This document shows positions 8,865 to 17,048 of a stretch of 36,172 nt of DNA, piece after piece; position 1 is the stretch's first letter, and every line of letters starts with the position of its first letter. Source of the stretch: an uncultured Lachnobacterium sp. Lineage in GTDB: Bacteria > Bacillota > Clostridia > Lachnospirales > Lachnospiraceae. The stretch covers positions 1 to 36,172 of the forward strand of contig URSS01000029.1 of NCBI GenBank assembly GCA_900550545.1. The letters run 5' to 3'. Under the pieces are notes generated by a model, which worked only from the letters and a program-made list of their open reading frames with translations, had not been told where the DNA came from and did not search any database. The translations under genes and the position numbers were made by a program.

Positions 8865-9497
8865 CTATAAATTTTTCTCACAAATGTCCGCCAGACAGCA
8901 TTTATCGCAATAAGGCGTAGTACGGGCGGTGCAGATCGCACGTCCATGATCGACAAAACGATGGCAGAGAGAATTGCCTTCTTCCGGAGGAATGATTTTC
9001 CACAATTCCATCTCTACTTTCTTGGGCTCTTTGATTCCGTGCACAAGACCGATACGGTTGCTCAGTCGGATACAGTGTGTATCTGTGACGATTGCAGGTT
9101 TGCCGAAGACGTCTCCCATGATAAGGTTGGCGCTTTTGCGACCGACGCCCGGAAGCTTGAGTAATGCATCAAAATCGTCGGGAACTTCGCCATTGTATTG
9201 GTCGCGAATCATTTTCATGCAGGCACTGATGTCTCTTGCTTTGCTTTTTCCAAGACCACAGGGACGAACAATTTCTTCAATTTCCTCGACTGGAGCATCT
9301 GCTAAGGCATTTACATCCGGAAATTTCTCATATAATTTTGGTACGATCATATTGACTCTGGCATCGGTACATTGTGCAGCAAGGCGGACGCTGATCAAAA
9401 GCTTCCATGCTTCGTTATATTCTAAGGAGCAGTCGGAATCCGGATATTCTTTTTTCAGGCGTTCAATGACTGCAAGCGCTAACTCTTTTTTTCTCAT
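8865..9497 (-). CDS. nth: Endonuclease III (DNA glycosylase/AP lyase)
   Basis: This 210-residue protein is a base-excision-repair enzyme that removes oxidised pyrimidines and nicks abasic DNA. The helix-hairpin-helix LPGVGRKSAN (115-124) contains the catalytic lysine K121, and the catalytic aspartate is D139 in VTDTHC. A C-terminal [4Fe-4S] loop has cysteines 189, 197, 200 and 206. The first spacing is C-x7-C, one residue more than the C-x6-C of the E. coli enzyme, although length and all other motifs are normal. Ribosome-site spacing is loose (AAAGGA about 13 bases upstream). It is monocistronic and convergent with the pseudouridine synthase gene. Confidence 0.95.
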   Translation of the reverse strand: MRKKELALAVIERLKKEYPDSDCSLEYNEAWKLLISVRLAAQCTDARVNMIVPKLYEKFPDVNALADAPVEEIEEIVRPCGLGKSKARDISACMKMIRDQYNGEVPDDFDALLKLPGVGRKSANLIMGDVFGKPAIVTDTHCIRLSNRIGLVHGIKEPKKVEMELWKIIPPEEGNSLCHRFVDHGRAICTARTTPYCDKCCLADICEKNL

Positions 9498-9607
9498 GTT
9501 TGGAAAACAATCCTTTCTATAAATAAATGTATACTAATATTTATTTTCTTTGTCATTCAGTGTAATGCATTTTTCCGGGGATTACAACGGCAAAGAGGGA
9601 TATTTGT

Positions 9608-9636
9608 TTGCACTTTTTCACATGCTTGATTATAAT
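9608..9636 (+). promoter_or_regulatory. Promoter of the G1P dehydrogenase-like gene
   Basis: TTGCAC (9608-9613) and a perfect TATAAT (9631-9636) are separated by 17 bases, about 43 bases before the ATG. The rest of the 181-base gap after nth shows no clear structure. Confidence 0.85.
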
Positions 9637-9678
9637 GAAAAGCAGTAACGATTTGGAAAACAATTAGGAGGAGAATCC

Positions 9679-10734
9679 ATGGGAGATAATCATATTGCGA
9701 TTCCGGCGCTTTTAAAAATCGGACCGGGCGCATTGGGAGAACTTGGCACATACTTAAAGGACCTGCGACTGGAAAAGGTCGTAATTTTGTTTGGTAACGG
9801 ACTGATTGAGATGTTTGGGACGGATGTCATGAAGTCCCTTGCAGAGATGGGGATTGATGTGTTGGAGTATCAGGAACTGGATACAGTACGACTGGAGGAT
9901 CTTACCAGCCTTGCTTTTTCCATGCCGGCGAAAACACAGGCCGTGATTGGTATTGGTGGAGGAAAAGTCATCGATGCAGCGAAGTATTGTGGTTTTTTGC
10001 GGAACCTGGCGTTTATCAGCATTCCGACATCTGCATCGAGCGATGGTTTTTCCAGCGCAAGTGCTTCTCTTTTGGTTGAGGGACGGCGCAAATCGGTTCC
10101 GGCACGTCTGGCATATGGAATTGTGGTGGATACACAAATTATTAAAAGTGCACCTAAGAAATTCATCTATTCTGGAATTGGTGACATGGTTTCCAAAATC
10201 ACAGCTCTTTATGACTGGAAATTTGAAGAGGAACATGGTTATGGAAAGGTAAATGATTTCGCCACAATGATTGCCAAAAAGGCAGTCAACAGTTTTGTGC
10301 GGACACCATTCGAGAGCATCGAAGAGGATTTATTTATTAAGGAACTTTTGGATTCGCTTGCGATGAGCGGAATCGCAAATGAAATCGCAGGAAGCAGTGC
10401 ACCGACCAGCGGAAGTGAGCATTTGATTTCCCATGCACTTGATAAAATGCTTGAGCAGCCGCAACTTCACGGCATTCAGGTAGGAATTGCTACTTATCTG
10501 ATGAGCGTGGTGCAGGATCACAGATATAAGAGAGTCAACACGATCTTTACGCAGACCGGTTTCTGGGATTTCGTAAAAACGCTTGAGATGCGATATGTGG
10601 ACTTTGAGCAGGCGATTGATCTGGCGCCATCGATCAAGCCATTCCGACATACTTATCTTCATGAGCAGGAATACCGTGACCGTGCGAAAGAGGTTCTGGC
10701 AACGGATGAGAAGCTGAAGGAGATTCTGGTGTAA
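9679..10734 (+). CDS. sn-glycerol-1-phosphate dehydrogenase-like (AraM/EgsA family) enzyme
   Basis: This 351-residue protein belongs to the metal-dependent polyol dehydrogenase superfamily. The nucleotide-binding glycine motif GIGGGKVIDAAKY lies near residue 93. Metal-ligand regions are GIGDMVSKI (about 172, aspartate) and SGSEHLISHALD (about 246, two histidines); a third histidine lies in QLHGIQVG. AraM/EgsA enzymes reduce dihydroxyacetone phosphate to sn-glycerol-1-phosphate, usually with NADH and Ni or Zn, in the cytoplasm. A glycerol-dehydrogenase-like paralogue is the main alternative. It stands alone with its own promoter and a GGAGG site eight bases before the ATG. Confidence 0.85.
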   Translation: MGDNHIAIPALLKIGPGALGELGTYLKDLRLEKVVILFGNGLIEMFGTDVMKSLAEMGIDVLEYQELDTVRLEDLTSLAFSMPAKTQAVIGIGGGKVIDAAKYCGFLRNLAFISIPTSASSDGFSSASASLLVEGRRKSVPARLAYGIVVDTQIIKSAPKKFIYSGIGDMVSKITALYDWKFEEEHGYGKVNDFATMIAKKAVNSFVRTPFESIEEDLFIKELLDSLAMSGIANEIAGSSAPTSGSEHLISHALDKMLEQPQLHGIQVGIATYLMSVVQDHRYKRVNTIFTQTGFWDFVKTLEMRYVDFEQAIDLAPSIKPFRHTYLHEQEYRDRAKEVLATDEKLKEILV

Positions 10735-10761
10735 AACGTAATATCTGATACTTTTGTGAGA

Positions 10762-10790
10762 TTGGCAAAAAGGCAATTTTCTGTTATGAT
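10762..10790 (+). promoter_or_regulatory. Promoter of the YitT-family gene
   Basis: TTGGCA (10762-10767) and TATGAT (10785-10790) are 17 bases apart and about 40 bases before the ATG at 10830. Confidence 0.75.
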
Positions 10791-10829
10791 TTTAGGAACA
10801 CGATATAGAAAGCCAAAGGAGGACTGCCG

Positions 10830-11708
10830 ATGAAAGTAAAATTAAAATATAAGAATTTCCTGCTTTTGACCATAGCTGGAATTATCAATGCATTCGGTGT
10901 AACTGTATTTCTGGCACCTGTAGCATTGTATGACAGTGGAATTTCTGGCACATCTATGCTGATTTCGCAGAAGACGCCGGATTGGCTGAGCCTTTCCGTT
11001 TGTCTTTTGGTTTTGAATGTTCCGATTTTTTTGTATGGATTAAAAAAACAAGGTATAACTTTTACAATTTATGCCATATATACTGTTGCTATTTATTCAT
11101 TGGCGGCATGGTTGATTACTGATGTATTGCCAATTGATGTGAGTATCGTTTCACCGTTGGCAGGATCGGATTTGTTTCTGTGTGCGATTTTCGGCGGTAT
11201 TATTTCCGGTATTGGAAGTGGCCTTGCCATTCGTGCAGGTGGTGCAATGGACGGGATCGAAGTGCTTGCCATTATTTTTGCAAAGAAGCTTGGAATTACG
11301 GTAGGTACATTTGTGATGATCTACAATGTAATCCTCTATGTGATATGCGGATTTGCGATTCAAAGCTGGATTTTACCGTTGTATTCGATTGTGACCTATG
11401 CGGCAGCTCTCAAGACGGTTGACTTTATTATAGAAGGTTTTGACCGGTCGAAGGCAGCGAGCATCATTACAACGAAGCCAAGGCCGGTGTGTGCTGCGTT
11501 ATCGGAGGCTTTTGAAAATGGAATAACGATTATTGATGCAAAAGGGTATTATTCGGATTCGAAGAAAACGATGCTCTATTTTGTCGTCAACCGTTTTCAG
11601 GTAGGACGGATGACAGAAATCATCCACGAGATTGATCCGGGAGCATACATATCACTCACGGAAGTGGCAGATATTTACGCGGCAAATCTGGACAAAGAAA
11701 TGGAATAA
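10830..11708 (+). CDS. YitT-family membrane protein (DUF161 + DUF2179)
   Basis: This is a 292-residue integral membrane protein. About five or six hydrophobic segments fill residues 8-205, including the conserved G-G-x-x-S-G-x-G-x-x-L-A-x-R-x-G-G-x-D-G block around residues 120-145 typical of the YitT family. A cytosolic C-terminal domain (about 210-290) has the DUF2179 pattern, beginning after RSKAASIITTKP. YitT proteins are widespread in Firmicutes with several paralogues per genome; the transported substrate, if any, is not established. The ATG follows AAAGGAGG. No strong terminator separates it from the next gene 65 bases downstream, so read-through is possible. Confidence 0.88.
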   Translation: MKVKLKYKNFLLLTIAGIINAFGVTVFLAPVALYDSGISGTSMLISQKTPDWLSLSVCLLVLNVPIFLYGLKKQGITFTIYAIYTVAIYSLAAWLITDVLPIDVSIVSPLAGSDLFLCAIFGGIISGIGSGLAIRAGGAMDGIEVLAIIFAKKLGITVGTFVMIYNVILYVICGFAIQSWILPLYSIVTYAAALKTVDFIIEGFDRSKAASIITTKPRPVCAALSEAFENGITIIDAKGYYSDSKKTMLYFVVNRFQVGRMTEIIHEIDPGAYISLTEVADIYAANLDKEME

Positions 11709-11773
11709 AAAAAGAAGAGATGGCCATACTACCTCTGTAAAATGACATTTGAGCATGTAGAAAGAGGTGTGAT

Positions 11774-12232
11774 ATGGTTTTAACAGAAAAAGAAAGAGCA
11801 ACCATCGAAGATCTGCGCACACAGGAACAGAGCTGTGTAGAAAAGTATAAAAGATACGGACAGGAGGCAAAGGATCCGGTTCTTCAGGAGCTGTTTGCCA
11901 GATTAGAGAAAGAGGAACAGAAGCATTACGAATCTTTGGACAAAGTATTGAATGGCACAGTTCCAGCCTGCAATTGCAATGACAAAGATGGGGCCGAGTA
12001 TCAGCCGAAGGCTACCTATGATTCCATGACGAATCCGGAGGACAAGAAGAATGACTGTTTTCTTGCAACGGACTGTATTGGTACAGAGAAAATGGTATCC
12101 GGCGAATATAATTCGGATGTTTTTGTTTTCGGCGACCCGGCTGTTCGTAAACTGCTTGCAGACATTCAGATCGAAGAACAGAATCATGCAGAAATGCTTT
12201 ACAAATACAAGACTGTAAATGGTATGTCATAG
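11774..12232 (+). CDS. Ferritin-like / Coat F-domain protein
   Basis: This 152-residue, largely helical acidic protein has two E-E-x-x-H repeats, EEQKHYE (about 56-62) and EEQNHAEM (about 135-142). These lie in the places where ferritin-like four-helix bundles put carboxylate and histidine ligands. The CotF-type spore coat proteins of Bacilli and Clostridia share this fold and length. A cysteine-containing loop in the middle (CNCND, about 66-70, and DCFLATDC, about 93-100) is not part of the core ligand set. The ribosome site is AGAGGTG. The protein may be a spore component or a rubrerythrin-like di-iron protein; the sequence alone does not decide. A strong terminator follows. Confidence 0.75.
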   Translation: MVLTEKERATIEDLRTQEQSCVEKYKRYGQEAKDPVLQELFARLEKEEQKHYESLDKVLNGTVPACNCNDKDGAEYQPKATYDSMTNPEDKKNDCFLATDCIGTEKMVSGEYNSDVFVFGDPAVRKLLADIQIEEQNHAEMLYKYKTVNGMS

Positions 12233-12243
12233 AATTGGAAACA

Positions 12244-12273
12244 AAGAAGGCGGGAAAATCCCGTCTTCTTTTT
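12244..12273 (+). terminator. Rho-independent terminator after the ferritin-like gene
   Basis: AAGAAGGCGGG (12244-12254) pairs with CCCGTCTTCTT (12260-12270) with one G-U pair, loop AAAAT, then TTT. The minus-strand copy could also stop the oppositely oriented chemotaxis gene ending at 12297. Confidence 0.9.
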
Positions 12274-12296
12274 ACATACATCTTACCAAAACAGAA

Positions 12297-14096
12297 TTAA
12301 GCTTCCGATAGATTTTCTTCTATAATAAAATTATTTACGTTTTTACGCAGCTCTTCGGCTGAACTTTCCGCATCTTTTGCACCTTTCATTACTTCTGCAG
12401 AGCCACTGGCAATGGATACGGTTTTTTGTGCAATGTTTGTGGTTCCGGCAGCGCTGTCATTGGAAGCAGAAGAAATTCCGTCGATTGCCTGTGTGATATT
12501 CGTGATAGAGGCAACCAGCTCCTCGGAGGTAGCACTGAAATCGGAAACAAGATCATTGATCTTTGCAGCATCCAGATTGTAATCATCGGCCATTTTTTCA
12601 AAATTGTTGAAACTTTCTACAATATCAGTGTCAACAAAATCCAGCAGACGGTTGGAATCGCAGGTAAGATTTCTTACAGCATGATTTACATTTTCTGTGA
12701 CAGCCTGAATATTTGCAACGGCATCCTTGGACTGCTCTGCGAGTACACGGATTTCTTCGGCTACGACTGCAAAGCCTTTTCCGGCCTCCCCGGCACGTGC
12801 GGCTTCAATGGAGGCATTCAGTGCGAGCAGATTTGTCTGACCGGTGATTGCAAGAATGGAATCTGCAAGTACGCCGATTTGTTCTACAACCTTGGCGTCT
12901 TCAAGCGCTTTTTCGAGGCCTTGCCGGATTTCAGAGAGCATTTGCTTTACTTTCATACGGTTTGCAACGGTCTCGTCTTTGGTCTGGGTGGCACGCTGAT
13001 GGATTTCTTCCGCTTCTGTTGCTCCATCCTGCGCACGAATGGCGATTTCACGGGCCGCTTCCTCAATCTGTTGTGTCATACCGTTGATCTGTTCCGCAGA
13101 AGCAGCTGTTTCCTGTGTGCTGGCAGCAAGTTGTTCTGTGGTGGCAGAGACATCTTCAATTTCCCCATTCAGATTGAATACATGACTGTCAATCGATTCT
13201 ACGACTGTATCGATATTGGCAGCTTCAATTTTTACCTGGGCAAGCAGGCTTCGCACGGATTCCCGCATTTTTTCCAGTTCATTTGCAAGCTGTCCAAAGT
13301 CATCTTTGCGTTTGAGCATAGGCTTTTGCATTTTTCTGGCGAAGTTTCCGCCAGCAATGATATCAAATTGATCTTTGATCTTCTTTAATGACTTGGTAAT
13401 ATCTTTGGAGATCATTGCAATAAGAATTGCTACAATGATAAGCATGGCAACGCAGGCTACAATCATTGTGGCAGCCTTTTTAACGGCATAAGCTGAAAAT
13501 TTTTCATCCTGTGCGGCAATTGCGGTATCAATATAGTCGGTATAGTTTCCGGTGCCGACGACCCAGTCAAAAGGCTCAAAATATTCACTGTATGAACGCT
13601 TTGGAGACGGTTCCGTTTCTCCTTCTTTTGGAAATACATAATCTGTATAGCCGCCACCATCTTCGACAGCAACGCGGATGATTTCTTTTACCATTTGATA
13701 ACCTTCCGCATCCTGTGTTTCCATACGGTTGGTTCCTTCGGTATCACTTCCGAGCAGCACGACATTTGTTCCGTCGGATTGATCAATCCAAAAATATCCC
13801 GCATCTCCGTAACGCATCTGGCGAACTTCATCTGCAGCAATTTTTTTTGCTTCATCAAGCGTGTAGGCTCCTGCTTTATATTCATCATAGACTTCGGAAA
13901 GAAGAGAAATCACGACACTGACCTGTTGCTTGATGGAATCATCATAACTTTGTCTAGATGATGCGTCGATTGTTTCGAGTGCCTTATTTTTTACCTGATT
14001 CATATTATTAATGGAAACGGCACTTGCTAATACTACAAGTAAAATTACCAAAGTCAGAATCAGGTTTAATTTTGTACGGACTTTGAGATTTTTCAT
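12297..14096 (-). CDS. Methyl-accepting chemotaxis protein with an sCache sensor
   Basis: This is a 599-residue transmembrane receptor. Residues 10-30 form TM1. An extracellular single-Cache domain follows (about 40-190, with the YGDAGYFWI hallmark near 96-104). TM2 is at about 210-230, a HAMP domain at about 231-285, and then a long cytoplasmic coiled coil. The conserved hairpin tip contains ITGQTNLLALNASIEAARAG, so it should signal to CheW/CheA. Single-Cache receptors often bind small carboxylates; the ligand here is unknown. I start at 14096 (MKNLKV) because GAGGAGG lies eight bases upstream; an ATG 24 bases earlier has no ribosome site. No other chemotaxis gene is nearby, so this is an orphan receptor. 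Confidence 0.95.
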   Translation of the reverse strand: MKNLKVRTKLNLILTLVILLVVLASAVSINNMNQVKNKALETIDASSRQSYDDSIKQQVSVVISLLSEVYDEYKAGAYTLDEAKKIAADEVRQMRYGDAGYFWIDQSDGTNVVLLGSDTEGTNRMETQDAEGYQMVKEIIRVAVEDGGGYTDYVFPKEGETEPSPKRSYSEYFEPFDWVVGTGNYTDYIDTAIAAQDEKFSAYAVKKAATMIVACVAMLIIVAILIAMISKDITKSLKKIKDQFDIIAGGNFARKMQKPMLKRKDDFGQLANELEKMRESVRSLLAQVKIEAANIDTVVESIDSHVFNLNGEIEDVSATTEQLAASTQETAASAEQINGMTQQIEEAAREIAIRAQDGATEAEEIHQRATQTKDETVANRMKVKQMLSEIRQGLEKALEDAKVVEQIGVLADSILAITGQTNLLALNASIEAARAGEAGKGFAVVAEEIRVLAEQSKDAVANIQAVTENVNHAVRNLTCDSNRLLDFVDTDIVESFNNFEKMADDYNLDAAKINDLVSDFSATSEELVASITNITQAIDGISSASNDSAAGTTNIAQKTVSIASGSAEVMKGAKDAESSAEELRKNVNNFIIEENLSEA

Positions 14097-14179
14097 AACA
14101 ATATCCTCCTCTTTGAACATTAGCCTATTTACATGTAATTGTGCGATGTGTTTAATAAAATGTGATATTCGACCATTAA

Positions 14180-14208
14180 ATTATAACATTTTACTATTGA
14201 ATCGTCAA
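14180..14208 (-). promoter_or_regulatory. Promoter of the chemotaxis receptor gene
   Basis: On the minus strand TTGACG (14208-14203) and perfect TATAAT (14185-14180) are 17 bases apart. The transcript would have an untranslated leader of roughly 75 bases. The box is sigma-A-like rather than a flagellar sigma-28 site. Confidence 0.85.
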
Positions 14209-14271
14209 TGAATGTACAAGTTAATATGAATGTGCAAATTGAAGACTATGAGAGAAAAAGTGAAAAAACAG

Positions 14272-14299
14272 TTGACAGAATGATGTGTGGTGCTATAAT
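14272..14299 (+). promoter_or_regulatory. Promoter of the metal-resistance operon
   Basis: Consensus TTGACA (14272-14277) and TATAAT (14294-14299) with a 16-base spacer lie directly before the ArsR-type operator. Confidence 0.9.
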
Positions 14300-14306
14300 A
14301 AAAACA

Positions 14307-14332
14307 AACATATGAATAATTGTTCATATGTT
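14307..14332 (+). promoter_or_regulatory. ArsR/SmtB-type operator
   Basis: AACATATGAA (14307-14316) and TTCATATGTT (14323-14332) form a perfect 10-base inverted repeat around TAATTG. The ATATGAA-N-TTCATAT form is the known 12-2-12 style site of metal-sensing SmtB/CzrA/CadC repressors. It begins 8 bases after the -10 box, over the transcription start, so repressor bound there would shut the operon. The likely repressor is encoded at 16556. Confidence 0.9.
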
Positions 14333-14378
14333 AACAGAATGAAAAGCAAATGGGGAATCCCCCGGAAAGGAATTTGTT

Positions 14379-14597
14379 ATGAAGAAGACATATAAGATCG
14401 AGGTAGACTGCGCAAACTGTGCAAATAAAATGGAGGAAGCTGCTAAGACAACTACAGGTGTAAAGGATGCAACCGTTAATTTTATGACGCTTAAAATGAT
14501 CGTTGAATTTGAGGAAGGAACTGACGCAAAAGCCGTTATGCAGGACGTACTTAAAAATTGCAAAAAAGTAGAGGATGATTGTGAAATCTATATTTAA
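14379..14597 (+). CDS. Heavy-metal-associated (HMA) domain protein
   Basis: This 72-residue protein is a single ferredoxin-like HMA domain. Its metal-binding motif is VDCANCANKM (about 9-18), with C11 and C14 as the C-x-x-C pair. In most CadA/ZntA pumps this domain is fused to the N-terminus of the ATPase; here it is a free-standing protein encoded just before it. It probably binds the metal in the cytosol and hands it to, or regulates, the pump. It ends 12 bases before the ATPase start and shares the operon promoter and ArsR-type operator. Confidence 0.9.
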   Translation: MKKTYKIEVDCANCANKMEEAAKTTTGVKDATVNFMTLKMIVEFEEGTDAKAVMQDVLKNCKKVEDDCEIYI

Positions 14598-14609
14598 AGG
14601 AGCAGATGC

Positions 14610-16538
14610 ATGAACAAAAAACAGATGAAAATGTTAGTGCGCATTATTACAGCTGCGGTGTTGATGATCGCTTTGACAGTGCTTGCAAAATTTGTCACAT
14701 TGAACCGATGGGTGGAATTCATTCTGTTCATGGTTCCGTATCTGGTAATCGGATATGATATATTAAAGAAGGCGGGAAAGGGAATTCTGAATAAGCAGGT
14801 TTTCGATGAGAACTTTCTTATGGCTGTGGCTACCATCGGAGCGATTGCTTTGGGCGATTATAAAGAAGGTGTAGCTGTAATGCTGTTCTATCAGATCGGT
14901 GAATTGTTCCAGAGTTATGCAGTAGGAAAAAGCCGCCGTAACATCACTGAACTGATGGACATTCGTCCGGATTATGCGAATATTGAGCGCGACGGACAGT
15001 TGGAAAAAGTTGATCCGGATGAAGTTGAGATTGGCAGCATCATTGTTGTACAGCCTGGCGAAAAGGTTCCGATTGATGGTATTGTTGTAGAAGGTAAATC
15101 TACACTTAACACAAGTGCACTGACAGGAGAGAGTGTTCCGCGTGAAGTTGCCACAGGCGAGGAGATTATCAGTGGATGTATCAATCTGTCTGGTTTGTTA
15201 AAGATTCAGACAACAAAAGAGTTTGGAGAATCCACAGTTTCCAAGATTCTGGATCTGGTGGAGAATGCCAGCTCAAAGAAATCCCGTTCCGAGAATTTTA
15301 TTTCGAAATTTGCACATTATTATACACCGGCAGTATGTTACGGTGCACTCGCACTGGCGATTATTCCGCCGCTTGTGCGCATGATTTTTATGGGACTTCC
15401 GGCAGACTGGGGTGAGTGGATATACCGGGCACTGACATTCCTTGTTATCAGTTGTCCTTGTGCTCTTGTTATCAGTATTCCGCTTAGTTTCTTTGCAGGA
15501 ATTGGTGGAGCGAGTGCTGCAGGTGTTCTTATCAAAGGATCGAATTATCTGGAGACTTTGGCACAGACAAAGACAGTTGTCTTTGATAAAACAGGAACGA
15601 TTACACAGGGTGTGTTTGAAGTATGTGGAATTCATCAGCATTCCTGCAGTGAACATAAGAAAGCGGATGGAACCTGTCAGCCGGAATACACTGCAGAGGA
15701 AGAACATCTTTTGGAATATGCGGCTTTGGCGGAATGCCACAGTACACATCCAATCAGCGTGAGCCTGCAGAAGGCATATGGAAAGAAACTTGACAACACC
15801 CGTGTGACTGATGTACAGGAAATCAGCGGACATGGTGTGATCACAACGGTTGATGGTCACCAGGTGGCAGCCGGCAATGACAAATTGATGAAAAAGCTTG
15901 GCATTGAATATCGTACGTGTGACTGTGTGGGAACAATCGTGCATCTTGCCATTGACAATGTATATGCAGGGCATATTCTGATTGCGGATGTTATCAAACC
16001 ACATGCGGCAGAGGCTATGGAAAAACTCAAAGCAGCCGGCGTGAATCGTCTGGTCATGCTTACTGGTGATGATGACCGCGTTGCACAGCAGGTGGCTGCT
16101 GAAGTTGGAATTACCGAAGTGCACAGCAAGCTGCTTCCGGCCGACAAGGTAACACAGGTAGAACGTCTTTTAGAACAGAAGCAGGGAAAAGATGCACTGG
16201 CATTTGTCGGAGACGGAATCAATGATGCGCCGGTACTTTCCCGTGCCGATATTGGTATTGCCATGGGAGCGCTTGGATCGGATGCGGCAATCGAAGCTGC
16301 AGATGTCGTATTGATGGATGATGATCCAATCAAGATTGCCAAGGCAATTCGGATTGCAAAGAAATGTCTGCGCATCGTATATGAAAACATTTATTTTGCA
16401 ATTGGTGTCAAACTGATCTGTCTCTTGCTTGGAGCCATCGGTATTGCCAATATGTGGGTAGCAATTTTTGCGGATGTAGGTGTTATGGTAATTGCAGTCC
16501 TGAATGCAGTGAGAGCCTTACTGGTAAAGAAATTATAA
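14610..16538 (+). CDS. cadA: P1B-type Zn/Cd/Pb-exporting ATPase
   Basis: This 642-residue heavy-metal pump moves divalent ions out of the cytoplasm at the cost of ATP. The TGES actuator motif is near residue 170. The transmembrane metal site SCPCALV has C282-P283-C284, the phosphorylated aspartate is D326 in DKTGT, the SERCA-type HP motif is THPIS (near 389), and the hinge is GDGINDAP. The last membrane pair carries the ADVGVM aspartate and the N-A-V-R-A-L pattern of subgroup P1B-2 (Zn, Cd, Pb) rather than copper pumps. It lacks an N-terminal HMA domain, which is supplied by the gene before it. A His/Cys-rich insertion (HQHSCSEHKK, about 340-350) after the phosphorylation loop could bind metal. 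AAAGGAG precedes the start. Confidence 0.95.
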   Translation: MNKKQMKMLVRIITAAVLMIALTVLAKFVTLNRWVEFILFMVPYLVIGYDILKKAGKGILNKQVFDENFLMAVATIGAIALGDYKEGVAVMLFYQIGELFQSYAVGKSRRNITELMDIRPDYANIERDGQLEKVDPDEVEIGSIIVVQPGEKVPIDGIVVEGKSTLNTSALTGESVPREVATGEEIISGCINLSGLLKIQTTKEFGESTVSKILDLVENASSKKSRSENFISKFAHYYTPAVCYGALALAIIPPLVRMIFMGLPADWGEWIYRALTFLVISCPCALVISIPLSFFAGIGGASAAGVLIKGSNYLETLAQTKTVVFDKTGTITQGVFEVCGIHQHSCSEHKKADGTCQPEYTAEEEHLLEYAALAECHSTHPISVSLQKAYGKKLDNTRVTDVQEISGHGVITTVDGHQVAAGNDKLMKKLGIEYRTCDCVGTIVHLAIDNVYAGHILIADVIKPHAAEAMEKLKAAGVNRLVMLTGDDDRVAQQVAAEVGITEVHSKLLPADKVTQVERLLEQKQGKDALAFVGDGINDAPVLSRADIGIAMGALGSDAAIEAADVVLMDDDPIKIAKAIRIAKKCLRIVYENIYFAIGVKLICLLLGAIGIANMWVAIFADVGVMVIAVLNAVRALLVKKL

Positions 16539-16555
16539 ATGATGAAAGGAAAACT

Positions 16556-16927
16556 ATGGAAGAAAAAATAACAGAGATCGAATGCTGCAGTGAAGAATGT
16601 GTACATGAGGATCTGCTGAAAATCGTAAATGACACGATGCCGGAAGAAACAGAATTATATGATCTGGCGGAACTTTTTAAAGTGTTTGGAGATTCTACCA
16701 GAATTCGAATCCTGTTTGTATTATTTGAAGCGGAAGTGTGTGTATGTGATCTTGCGGAAGCACTTCATATGACGCAGTCGGCAATATCCCATCAGCTTCG
16801 CATTTTAAAACAGAATAAACTGGTCAACAGCCGCAGAGAAGGAAAGTCGATTTTTTATTCGCTGGCAGATGGCCATGTGCGTACAATTATTGCTCAGGGA
16901 AGGGAGCATATCGAGGAGGATCATTGA
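16556..16927 (+). CDS. ArsR/SmtB-family metal-sensing repressor
   Basis: This 123-residue winged-helix repressor should bind the operator at 14307-14332 and release it on metal binding. Several potential metal sites are visible: an N-terminal ECCSEEC (9-15), the helix-3 motif EVCVCDLAEA (about 60-69) typical of Cd/Pb sensors such as CadC, and a complete C-terminal Zn site D-x-H-x10-H-x2-E (DGH to HIEE). The recognition helix is MTQSAISHQLRILKQNKLV. I start at 16556 (ATG after GAAAGGA), 18 bases after the ATPase stop; a longer in-frame reading back to 16454 would overlap the ATPase and has no ribosome site. It is the last gene of the operon, giving autoregulation. Confidence 0.95.
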   Translation: MEEKITEIECCSEECVHEDLLKIVNDTMPEETELYDLAELFKVFGDSTRIRILFVLFEAEVCVCDLAEALHMTQSAISHQLRILKQNKLVNSRREGKSIFYSLADGHVRTIIAQGREHIEEDH

Positions 16928-16971
16928 TTAAAATGGTTCTTTCTTAATTAATTTTTAAGTTTCTTTGAAGA

Positions 16972-17002
16972 TTGGTATTTTTCCTTTTTTTTCAGCTATA
17001 AT
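16972..17002 (+). promoter_or_regulatory. Possible promoter of the transglutaminase-like gene
   Basis: TTGGTA (16972-16977) and perfect TATAAT (16997-17002) are 19 bases apart, longer than ideal, with a pyrimidine-rich spacer. Confidence 0.5.
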
Positions 17003-17048
17003 CAAAGCAACTTCAAAATCGAGGCAAAGAGAAAGAAAGGAAAAGACT

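Noticed and set aside
12426..13388. Long 320-codon plus-strand frame opposite the chemotaxis receptor.
   Set aside because: It is cysteine- and phenylalanine-rich, has no family resemblance, and mirrors a well-supported gene.
15273..16124. 283-codon minus-strand frame opposite the metal ATPase.
   Set aside because: Composition is typical of antisense shadow (many His, Cys, Arg) and it has no ribosome site.
16454..16555. N-terminal extension of the ArsR repressor.
   Set aside because: It overlaps the ATPase end in another frame and has no ribosome site; the ATG at 16556 has GAAAGGA.
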